From: Archilochus colubris
Taxonomy: Eukaryota; Chordata; Aves; Apodiformes; Trochilidae
Assembly: GCA_023079485.1 (NCBI GenBank)
Contig: CM041101.1
Location: 7,591,501 to 7,655,500, forward strand
Reading direction: 5' to 3'
DNA: 64,000 nt
A program made the position numbers and the translations under genes. The notes beneath the pieces were generated by a model. The model was not told where the DNA came from. It did not search any database and was given only the letters and a program-made list of their open reading frames with translations. Shown one piece after another: positions 36,901 through 48,900 of this stretch. Position 1 is the stretch's first letter. Each line of letters begins with the position of its first letter.

Positions 36901-39900
36901 CCTTGTGTGACTGTCACTTCCAGGAACCCCCTGCTGTCCCCAGGTTTAATAGGGAGCTTTCCCACACACAGCCCTTCAGTCCTGGTCTCACCAGGGCAGG
37001 CCAAGCCCAGCTCACAGGGAAGCTGGGTCTTATTTTCCCTCTCTACCTCTATTCACTTTGAAGGGAAAACAAATTACCTTTTCCATCTGCAGGGCTTTGG
37101 GTGATTAATTAGTTTCAGTAATGAAGTAGTGTCTTGAGACCCTACCCCAATGGAATCTTATGTACCAGGCACTGAGTGCATGAAGAAATGGTCCCTATCT
37201 CTAAGAGCTGCTAGGTTACTGCAGATAAAAAGTGCTAATTTCATTAGAAGGAGGTCACATTCACCTGAAATAACCCTCAGAAGTGAAACTGCAATTATAC
37301 ACTGCAACACTTTCAAGTAATTCTGTATTTCCCCATAAACATCAGTATCAAGAAGCTCTGCAGAGAAGGTCCTGTTGCTGTACACATCCTAGTTGCCCTC
37401 CACTCTGGTATGTAGGACATACATGGCAAGCTAGAAGATGGATTTTTTAAATTTTTTTTTTCACCTTGTTCATCAATGTTCAAACAACAAAGGTCAGAAA
37501 AGCAGGAGCCAGGACTCTGCAGCAGGCTCACAGCAGTGTCCAAAAGCCTCTGCCTTCTTTTGTGGCTGTGGGAAGGTAACAACAGTATTTTGTGTTCAAA
37601 CCAGTAGCTAAGTCAACCCAGCCCCTGCTTCCAAGAGGGACATTTGTCACCTGTGGATGTCACCACCCATGCTGCTCTGCAGCCTCCTCCTTAAAGCCTG
37701 ACTTTGGGATGCAGAGGAGAGGGATGCTGAGCATGTCCACCCAAAGCAGACATTTATCCAGAGGAGGAGGAATCTAGCTTGCTTTTGAGAAGCTGGAGAA
37801 ACTACATCTGAGTGTCTACCACCTGCTTGTGGTGTTACTGGTTTTGGGTTACTGTTTGGTAACCCAGGGAGGGACCATCCCCTGGCTTCTAACTTGCTAT
37901 CACACACTATGTGCATCCTGGGTGCTGCCTTGTGGCTTCTTGCTACCTACTGGGGACATTAGCACTTTCTTTGCATATCTATAGCAGAGGTAGCACCTCT
38001 ATCTTTGAGTAAGCAGAATTCAAGCTAGAATGCATGTTTCTGGCATACAGCACAAGTGAAGACAGAAGGGAGCTCCCCCCTCTCCATCCAGATGTCCCTG
38101 GACAGACATCAGTCACATCCAGGTCTCCCCTAGACAAGAAGATCTGAACAGAGCAGGCACAGCATGGCTGTGCAGCTTCTTGCTAAGTGGTCCTTGGTTA
38201 GAAATTACTGCTAATAAAATTGCCAACAGATCATGGTAACCATTCTCTGTGACAGTTCTTAAATCTAAAGGCAGATGTCTGAGTTGTCCTTAAAATGCCC
38301 ATAAAACCCTACTGAAATTTGAAACAAGACTTACTACAAGAGAAAGAAAATTCAACATTAATTGTGTCATTTCCCTGACTCCAGAATAGGAAGCAGTTCA
38401 AGGACTCTATTACCCCAAGAGAGTTACTGAGGTTAGTGAATCATTGTGAGAGACTCAGCCCGGGTTTAGCTAGTGGGAGTTTTGGATAAAGAGGGTTTTA
38501 TGGTATCAGTGTTTATTGTCATCAAAACTATCCCAGGGCATCACAGCTGAGTGCCAAGGCAGAAGCAAGCAGCCTGGGCTGGGATTTCAGGCTCCTGGGC
38601 AAGAGGCTACTGGTTGATTTGCTTGCTGGCCATTTGCAGTGCTGGGCAGAGGTCCAGCCCTTGGGCTAGCAGTGGTATCAGCCCCTAGGTGTGAAGTTCA
38701 GGACACTTATAGGCTCTGTGCTGCTCTCCTACAGGTCTATGATTAACCACAGTGTTCCCTACCCCCAGCTCACAGCTTCTGCAAGGAAGCAAGACAAGCA
38801 GGAGACCAGCACTGCCTTGGGGGGCAGTAACATGAAAAGAAGCAAAAAATGTGCCTGAGCTGGACATTTAGACCATGTAATCATTAATGGCACAAGCACA
38901 GGCTGCAGCAAGACTGAACCAGTCCATGATGGCTCAGGATCACTGAACCTTTAGTGTTTTGTGAACTGCACATGGCCCTGTGGTAGGTACCAGGCACTTG
39001 AGGAGGCAGCAAGTATTGATGGTGGCAGACACCAGCATTTGGGCCAGTTCTGCTGAAGCACCTGGGTGTCTGGGGGATAACTCTGTGCCCTGCACCCTCC
39101 TGGAGGCAGTGGTGATGCTGAGCCCTCCATACCTTGTGTCTGCTCTTAACAGATCTCACTGCTGCTCTGACAGTGGCAGTAGTAATTTATTTTTAGAGAG
39201 AAAACCCTGGAGGTGAGTGGGTTTGGTGGGGTTCCTGGGGACATGCAGGACATGGCTGTGCAGGCAGCAGGGTGAGTGACAGCCCTGCTCTGTGATGCTC
39301 TCAGACTCGCTGTGTGGAAACATCTCTGCAGCAGCAGTGACAGAAGGATGGAGGACAGGGGAGTGACTCAGGTGCCCTGAAAACAGTCAGGTTGTTGCCA
39401 ATTAGTCCAAATAACCCATCTGGCCCAGGGAGAGGCCATTCAGAGAGTGTCTAATTGCTGCTGCAGGAAAAGAAAGCCTTTGTGTGATGTCTTTGAAAAA
39501 CACCCTGCTCTCTCATCAATGTATCCTTCCCTCTAGGGACCCATTCAAGATTTTTATTCTGTAGATTTATCACAGAATTATTTGGTCAAAACATGAAGTA
39601 GCTTGTCAAAGTATTATGCTAAGTAGCACTGATTCTGTTTGCCTTCAGGGCTCATTTAGTACAGAGTAAAAAGCAGAAGGAAGAAAGCAAGCATAGAACC
39701 AAGCTCTTGTTAGCAAATCTTATTTTGTTAAGAGAGAAATCTTTGTGGTCATGGTCCCTCAGGGCCTGCTCTACACAGAACACCAATCCATAAAGTAAAA
39801 AGGGCCCTTGCATTTGACAAAATCAAGACAGCATCTACAAAGGCACCCAGTGTTGTGGTACCAGGTCTTCCTCCAGCCTAAGAACCAGAAAGTTTGAGTC

Positions 39901-42900
39901 CAAAGCACCAGATTACACCAGAGCTACAAGCTGTTCTTAAATTTATTGTTCACTGCATGTAGATAGTTTCAGCCATGGAACAGGTCTAAGTGTTTGTTTT
40001 GCTCCTGAAACATCTCCCCTGCTCTGGTGGAAATCAATGCTGTGCTTGTGTCATCTGCCACACCATGGGCAACCCCAGCTTCTGACTCCTTGCCCACTCT
40101 GATTAAGGCACCTCCTTGTTAACAAACTAATCCAATGTGCTTGCAACCACTCTGCTTTCCATCTCAATTATGTTTCTTTTTTTAACACCAATAATGCAGC
40201 AGCTTTGAGCTGGGGCTGATTGTTCTACACCAGAATGTAATTTGAAAGCCATTATATTCCATCCCTGTAGTACTCTGCAACCAGTAACATAATTGTTGAA
40301 AAAGACACTTTATTTCAAACTAGATAAAAGCTTTGCAGAGATCTCATACATTGGTATTTCAGCTAGTGAAACCAAATGCTTTGGTAATATAATAATAATT
40401 CTTTTAAAGCCACTTTATTTTATAATTAAAAGGTGCCTGCCTCATTGCCAAGATTTAGCATCAGACAAAAAGCTCTGTCTTGTTCTATCTAGTACTAACG
40501 TTTTAATTTAGCCTTTATGTGTTTAACTGCTGCTTTTATTAGCCTTCAACTAAATTCCAATCCATCATGATTCTTATGCAAAACAATATTAATGTGCCTC
40601 ACTAGTTCCACCCCCTCGTTGGAGATGCCATCCAGTTCCCAGCACTCTGAGGCAAACATTAAAAGGTCACCGTTGCTTGGAGATGACACATTTCACTGAT
40701 CCCTCCATCCATCTGTTATCAATCATCCATGGCACAGTCTCTGAACAGGGTATAAGAACTGCAGGGTCTGCAATCAGCAGTCACTTCTCAAAAACCAGGC
40801 AAAATCCATCCCTTTATGAGCTTCTTCCCTTTGTGTTACTATTCTATGAGGAGCAGAAAGAGGCTAACACAAGCTTGGGTTAGTCTGAGCCATGGCAGAT
40901 TGAATTCTTCCATGTTTTTAAAGGCACTCTTCAGTTCATGAAAATGACATTTTCCATGAGGCTGGGGAAGCAGAGTATGCATGAAACATCCCCTGCCAAG
41001 GGGATCCCAGGCTGGAGACCACATGGAGAGAGCTCTAAGGAGCTACACCTGCACCACTCAGCCTTCTAATCCCAACCTCCCCCTTCCTTGGGGACCCCTA
41101 GGAGACAGAGTCCCCCCTGGGTTTTGGCTAATTTGGGCTGCAGGGCATGGGGAAAGGGGAAGGTTATAAACCTCAGTGAAAGCCCTTCCTGGAGGTGGAA
41201 GGAGTGGTTGGGAGGCTGCAGCTCTGCCTGCTGTGAGATGTGGCCCTGCAGGCTCAGCTGAGGTCATTTGTTTGCCTGGAGAAAAGGATCCTTGCTGAAC
41301 CTTCTGCCAGAGGGTTCTCTTCCTTCCTCAGCATCCTGACAATGCCTGTGCTACAGAAAGGGAAGACTCAAGTTGTGCCAGGGAAGGTTTAGGTTGGATA
41401 TTAGAATTTCTTTACAGAGAGGGTGATCAGACATTGGAATGGGCTGCCCAGGGAAGTAGTGGATTCTCCGTGTCTGGAGATACTTAAAAAGAGACTGGAT
41501 GCCACTGAGTGCCATGGGCTGGGAACTGCAGTGGTATTGGATCAAGGATTGGATTTGATGATCTCTGAGGTCCCTTCCAACCCAGCCAATTCTGTGATTC
41601 TATGACTCATAGTGGGGCTGTCACCTCCTGTTGTAAGGTGGTTTCTCCCAAGGGCATCTCTGTCAGGTCTGTTACTTCCTGAAAGACCAGCAAAAAGACT
41701 GGGGGAACCAAATTGAGGTGCTGTCTGTGGTGTAGAACAGAAAATGCTTTTCAGTAGAGCTGGGCACTGAATAGCAGTAGCTTCAGTACTGCCTGCCCTT
41801 GTTAAACCCATTAACTAGTCCTCTGGTAGGGGAGAAGGCAAAGAACCTGCTGGGGCAATGAAGGAGCAATAGGAAGGGATGCAAAATCCACTGTATCATG
41901 AACTGGGCTCATGGCTGTGTCTGGGCACAGCAGAGCTGCTGCCTGGATGGTAACTGATGGTCTCCAGGGCCTCTGTCTCCACACCTAGATCTCCTCTGGA
42001 GTATGAGTAGGTAAAAAGCTCCTGGCATGGCTCAGGTAGGACCCTCAGAGCATGTTGCAGGACTCCTGCCTGCAGGGAAGCTCAGCCTGATCCCCATCCC
42101 CATGCAGGAGCCTCTGCTATAGCTGCAACAAATAGAGGAAAACAAACTAATGAGGTATTAGGGCTAAACTTAGCTGCAATTAACACTCAATTACCATCCT
42201 GAAAACACTCACTGTATTTTTGCAGGGCTTAGAAAGGTAAAACCAATTAGCTTAATCTCATGTGGTTTCTAACCTTAAACTGCCTCAGATGTCAGTCATG
42301 GGTGGGACCCTGGGTATGTTCCTGAGACCACAGGAGCTAAGAAATCTGAAATGGGACACAGCTCCCCCCAGGGGTTTGGGGAAGAGAAGGGCCCTAAGGC
42401 AAGGAGTCCTTGAGCAAACGCATCCCCTCTGCTCTTGATGCCCCTGTGCCAATCTCAGCTCTCAGCCCATTGTCTGCAAGACTGTTCCTGAGCCTGCAGC
42501 TTTGCTGTGGTGCCTGGTACCCTCCCTTAATAAAGCAGGTATGGTTGCAGGCAAAGGTATGGGCTGGTAGAAGTCCAGAATATCCAGGAGTAGGCAGAGG
42601 ACAAAAAACCATCCATGATGACCTGTTTGTGCATCTCCTTCCAAGTGCAAATTCCTCTTTTTTTTTTTTTTTTTTTCTGTGATAGACTTCTAAGCTGTGC
42701 TGAGGAATAGTTGCAAACTCTCTTTCTGTAGCAAGATCAGAAAAATGACATCTGTATTTGCTCCTGAACCACTGCAGTTTACATTGGCATAGCTTTAGGT
42801 GTGAGGTGCTATGTGGAACCAGCCCAGCTACCAGACTGGGAGCTGCTGGGGTAGAGGAGATGCAGGTCCTGTGCAGCTGTCCCTGCTGCCTCTGCTTCAA

Positions 42901-45900
42901 AGCCTGCACTGTAGGATTGTAACTTTTACTCACCCTGCTTTCAACTGATGTCAATGCCACTGGTTGATATTTGGCAGTGAATATAACTTAGAGTGTGGCT
43001 GGATTGGATTTCCTCATTAGAATACTATGTGGGAAAGTGGCAAATGTTGAGACTCTGCTTAGGAGCAAGGATGAAGCAAGAACAATCAGGGTAAGAGGGA
43101 GGCTGAAGTGAGAAAGTGGTTCTCATGCCAAGGAGAACTCAGACATTTCTGATGTATCCTTCGTCAAGGTTTAGAAATGTTACTGCCTCTCTGACACAGT
43201 GGCCTCTGGGAAAAAAAAGACTTCTCAATTAAATTAAGCCTAAGAAATGTGGAGGTAACAAAAGAAGCACATTAGTCTGGATGCCTGCCTCCTGCTTGTT
43301 CATCCTGGTGCTTGGATGGGCACAGCACCAGTTGGCTGTTTCCTTATGGAATGATTAAATAACCCAATATCTGGCTCCTTTCTGAGTGCTGATATCTGCT
43401 TAGGTCCAAGGTAGAGCTTCCACACAGACCTGAAGTTCCCAGGCTTCGTAGAATCTGAGGTGTAAATTCCAGGGAAACTTTCTATGCCTTCAAGGTAATT
43501 AAATGGAGTGACTTGGGGAACTGCTGGCAGCAGGATGCCTGCGGGGACAACAGGCTTTGACACTTACTCCTACCATGTCCTTGTACAACTCACCACTCAA
43601 AATAGCAGCAGCATTTCACCAGGGCTGCTTGCCTGGCTGGGAAGTGCTGGACTGAGGGCAGCGTTGCTCTGGAAAGGTGACAGCTGACTCTTTCTCCTCT
43701 GCTCAGTGCTAGCTCTCTGGAAGCTGGGGAAGGGATACAGGACATGTGATGTTAACCCTTCACATAACATCAGCTATTCCCTGGTCTCCTGGGGCAAGCT
43801 TTCCCAAGCAACCTCAGGAGCTTCAAGGAAAGTGTTTTATAAAACCCGCCTTTATCCCTAGGCCTGTACCCATAAGCATCTTTATAAAGCTTTCCTGTTA
43901 CTGTTTTAGTGTTGTGTGGGCTCCACAACACCTTCCCTCTTAACTTCAGTGAGAGCCTTGACCTGACTAAGGGGAGAACTTGGCTCTTCAGTTGTTCACC
44001 AACAGGCACCCAGGAGTACTGTCTAGGGAAAGGGAGGGTGGCCCTGCTGAGGCAGGGAGCTATGTGAGCCCTCAAGAAGGGCTTTCACACTCTTCATCTT
44101 GGCTGCCACTTGACTTGTGCAGGAAGAAAAATCTTGTCTGGCATGTAAGTTCCCTAGAGAGTAGAGTAGGCTCAAATATGTGCAGATGGATCCACTTCAG
44201 AACTCTGCCTCTGAGCAGGCACAGCCAGACACCAGCCCTGCATGGCCTGGAGCAGCAGGTGACAGCAGACATGGTGTGACACCTCTCCCCAGGAGGTGGG
44301 TGCTGGGTGCTTGGTGCCATGGATTGGGGAAGCCTGACACCCCTGTCAGAGCACAGCCTATTATTCAGGTCACAAACTAATTTCATCACCTCCCCTGACA
44401 GAGCAAGAGGAGGAAGAGGGATTAGTTTGAACCCTGACAGTCATATAATAACGTGGCAGCTGTATGCAGCTAATAATCCACTGGGAGGATTAGCAAACTT
44501 GAAGTTGTCTAGCTCTGCATAATGGGCAGCTAAGAACAGCAGCTTCCCTGTTCTACCTATTGCATTTGCATTCCCTCCAGTGGAAGCATAGAACATGATG
44601 AGACAAGGTTTTCCAGTCTGTTATGAAATGGGAATCTGATGTGTGACTAATGGAGCATTGCTAGCAATTCAACCAGCACCCCTTCAGTCAGGGAGATGGA
44701 GCTAAGCTTTACTATGGGAGTGAATCTTAAATACCTACTGCCAAAGAGCAGATCATGGTTTCTGCAGACTAATGGTAAAATGTGTCATTTGAGGCTCTCT
44801 GGGAGTAATGTCCCCACAGCCTGTGTGCTCTATGTGTCTTGAAGTCTGCAAGCAGACTGCTCTGCTAATGCATGGAGAATTTCATCAAACTCCTCCCAGA
44901 TTCCCTGGTATAATTCATATGCAAGTGGCAAAAGAGCCCAGCACAAAAATCAATACAGTAAGATGTCAATGAACAGACTTAGAAATTGGAGTTGCTACTT
45001 TTCTGACTGACCCCCTCCCTCCCCACACTCCAAGGACAACTTTGAGTGCTGGGCAGCTCAAGGTTTTTACCCTGGGGCGAGTGCTTTTCATTCCAGCATC
45101 AGCCATAGTAGCAGGAAAGCAGTTTCAGAGCTTCTATCAATTTACTAATGAATAACTGGAGTAACCAGCCCTGTCAGAGCCTAGAAAATACAGGGCTGGG
45201 ACTCCTCATCCTCCTCCCCAGGCCCCTTCTGAAGTGGCAGAAGCAATGAGTAACATTCTGCCCGTGCTTTGGGCTGCCCTGTGCTCTGCTGGCTCTGTCA
45301 CCAGCTGCTCCAGGGATGGCTCATGCTGCCTCCTCCCAAGTGGCAGGGCACAGAGAGCAGCCTGGGAAATGTTGTGCTGGGGCTTGTCCTGGGTGACTTT
45401 TCTCTTCCGCTCCAGTAAAGAATTCCAGTGGAACACTGGAGTGTACAAAGGACGAAAGCTTCATCACAACATGCTCCTGCCAGCACTTGGCAGGGGCTGC
45501 AGGACCTTTCTTGCTCTTGCAGGCACTACCACCCACAATAAGATGGTAGCAAAATACTAGTTTTCACCAATAGTTTCTCCCAGTGTTTCCTCCCAGTTGC
45601 AACTGGTGCTGTTGAGAGTCCATGGGAAAAAACTCTGGTATAGGCAAGGCCTCTGCATGCAAATGAACACTCCATAAATAACCCCCATCTTCTCTCAGTT
45701 CCTAGGTTGTGTACTCTATGCACTAGAACTCTCTTCAAAGACCTCCCAGTTCACTCTTTATGCTCTAATTAAGGATCAGTGCCAATTAACTATCTTCAAT
45801 AGAGGAGCATCTTCCGCTCAGCAGCCAGGAAGTGTCTGAATGAGATCCCACTGTACAATACACACAGAGCAAGGGGAAGCCCTCCCTTTTTGGAAAGGGC

Positions 45901-48900
45901 TTCCAAGATTTAAAAACCCAAGACAGAATACAGGATGCCTGGTTTAAAAATCTTGTGTGATAAGATGAACAGAGGGCACCCACGAACACAGAGTGGTTTT
46001 GTGCATGTTTTCACCCAGCACCCAAGCATGTTATCACATCCTCTGAGATGGATCCCATCACAGAGCTCTCAGCTGCAAAACCAGAATGCAATGCTTTCTA
46101 GAAACTGGTATCAAAACATTGGGTGTTTTTTCTTGCAAAGGTGTTATCCACTCAGAGACCAGCAGAATTGCAGTGTCAAACCTGATGCTTAATGTTGATT
46201 CAGGTAAAGAATTACCTGTAGGTTTGCCAGCCTCTCAACTGCCCCAGTAGTCCTCACCTATTGCCCCTCTTTGCTATAGCTGTTCACCTCTTCCATAAAT
46301 AACCAGGCAATTTAGATTGCTGCTGCACTGTGATCTGAGCAAGCAATAGCAGAGGAAAGTCATTTCTGAGCTTGGCTGGAGATGAATACATCAGCTCCCC
46401 AGCCAGTTACAGGCTAAGTTTAAAAAGCACTATTTAAAATGAAAATTAGATGGTTAAACAGTCTGTGTGGTGGGGGGAGAGGATAATCCCTTCAAAGCTT
46501 TAAATGGAAGATTCTCAAACCTGCTTCAGCTGATGTGAGACATATGAACAGCTTCAGAATTCAGACCCCTGCAAACTTCAGCAGCTGTGCTGCCTTGTGG
46601 GGTAGATACACTTGAACTGGTTAACCATGAAGCAGATGTGAGCTACCCACTCTGCTAATCATAGCTAAATCTGGTCACCATTCACAGGCTGTTCTGCAGA
46701 ATAAAGAGGTAGAGGACAAAGAGCACAGACTTGATGGTAAGAAACAGGAACTGTAAAACTGTACTGGAGGATGGGGGGGAAGCAGCAAGTTATTCCATGA
46801 GCAGCAGAATCCACAAAGTCTAGACTGATGGGATTTACATCCAGAACATCTGCCAGGCCTCTGATATTTCAGTGTATAATAACATAATATATTTTGAACT
46901 GTCAATTACTTTGAGTGCTTTTGAGGAGCAGATTGTGTACATCTCATTTTTTCCACACACAAAAATCCATCAAACAGACTAAATATATCTGTTCAAAGAG
47001 AATCCCCATACCTGCTCAGTAGAGGATAGGTTTTTATGTTTGACTTTTGCTCACTGATCCCTTTGCAAGGAGCAGGGGATGGGTCTATCCTAACATGCCT
47101 TGGGAACTCGTGGAGAAGCATGTTACAACCCTGGTTGTGCTGAGATTTGAGCTGCAGATAGGAAGGGTGTGGGGGAATGCAGAACAGTGCACTGCAACCA
47201 AGTCACTCCTGTGAATGTTACTTTTTATTCCATTTTATAGCTCTTTTTGAACTCACCCGAATCCTCCTCATGGCTGCCACAATCTCCACACGGCTGTTGG
47301 GCCTGGGCACATCCAAGCTCCCAATGTACTGAAAGAGAGAGCAGTGAGAGAGCCTGTAAAATAATGCCCAGGTTAATGGTGTAGGCTTCTTCCAAACCAA
47401 CAGCATCTCATGGAATTAATCCCTGCTTAGTTAGACCCTGTTGACCTAGGACATCATGGGGACATCCATTGTGGATACTGTTACCAAAGTCAGGGAGAAG
47501 TTTGTGGATTTCTGAGGTTGGGTGTCAGCTTCTGACCTCAGGTAGACTCTGGATGTGCCTTTACCAGTGCTTCACAGGGCACTTTTGTTCATCAAGCAGG
47601 CAGCAGGACCTGTGAGAGCACACATGGCAGACGGGAGAGCTCTTGGCTCTGCTGCCAAGGGGGGAGGCACAAAGCTGCCAGCTCAGCCTTGGGAATGAGG
47701 AAAACATGAAGCGTCCTGGAGAGTCACCTTGTGTGTGGAGCAAAAGGACATTAATGTTGTAAAGGGTTGTGGCTCACTGCTCTGGGGACATCAAGGGCAT
47801 GTTGGTGGGGGCAAGAGAACTGCCATGGGAGTGAAAGGGGGAGTGACCTGGTGAGAATTAACAGTGTCCTGCCAGAACAGGGTGGTGCAGGGTGCTGGAC
47901 TCAGTTCTGGTGGGTTCCCAAAGGGTTCTGTCAGCTCCCTCTGTGCAACACAGTCCATCTGCATGGCTGTCACAGGGTAGTGGGAGGCAGAGGGCATTTT
48001 ACAAAGCTCAGTCCCCTTCTCAAGAGCATTTGGTTCATGAATTACATCTGTTTGAGTGTGTGGCTTTTTTTGGAAGTTGTTTCCATGTGGAGGGGAGGAG
48101 AAGGCAGCTAAGCAGGAGGCCCCTGCAAACATACACATATGAACAGAGACAAAATGCTTCCCTAAGAGCAGCCCCACAGCTGTCACTGTTACTGGCATAG
48201 TTCTGGGTTTATTTCTTTACTCTAACACTTGCAGCTTGCAATAGGTTTCATCTTGAAAAACTTCTGGTAGTGTTTTCAGAGATGAGCTCTCCTGGCTCAG
48301 TGTTTACTGCTCTTTTGCCTGCCTTGAAATAAACACCACAAGCAATCTGAAAGGTCATCCGTATTTTCTGATGCTTCTGTGAGTGCCTTTACAAATTGGC
48401 ATTTTTAAGAGCAGTTAAGTTCTCTGGTAGCCTCTGGTAAACCACAGGAGAGTCAAACCACTCAGACCACGAGAGCTCGAGGGCAGCAGGGAAGGGAAGA
48501 ACAGAGCTGGGATTTCCCTCTGCCCTGATGTCCAGGGCTTAGCTGTGTCACTCCAGATCTGTGGTGTCTTTGGCTTGCAGGAATTTCCTTCCCTGCTCAG
48601 TGGTGGCTGTCAGTACCCTCACAGGTGATCCAGATGGATCCAGCACAGGCCTTCATCTGCCAGCAGAGCTGCAGCGAGGAATAGGTCATGCTACCAAAGA
48701 TGAATTAATAGGAAAGCGCAGGAAGAGAGGTGGTGACTGCTGAGCCAGTAGAGATTCTCCCAAACTCCCTGCTTTGGAGTAGTGGTACAGAGCCCTGGCA
48801 GCTCACACAGCCCTACACAAACAGGCACCATTCTACATGCAACTCCCAGCACTGATGACCTGAAGTTTGTCCCTGAAGATCATAGAGCAGGTACAGAGAG

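Larger units (their letters stand above)
30971..47256 (-). other. NOS1AP-like intron 2 (16.3 kb)
   Basis: The largest intron of the gene, between exon 2 (47257) and exon 3 (30970). No exon of another gene is recognised on either strand. It contains a CR1 at about 41366-41607, a T-run at about 42658-42676, a two-copy 18-20-bp tandem (GGAGGCAGGGGTAC) at about 35781-35817, and AT-rich motif-dense blocks near 33.5-34.1 and 40.1-40.7 kb that may be conserved non-coding elements. Confidence 0.7.
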
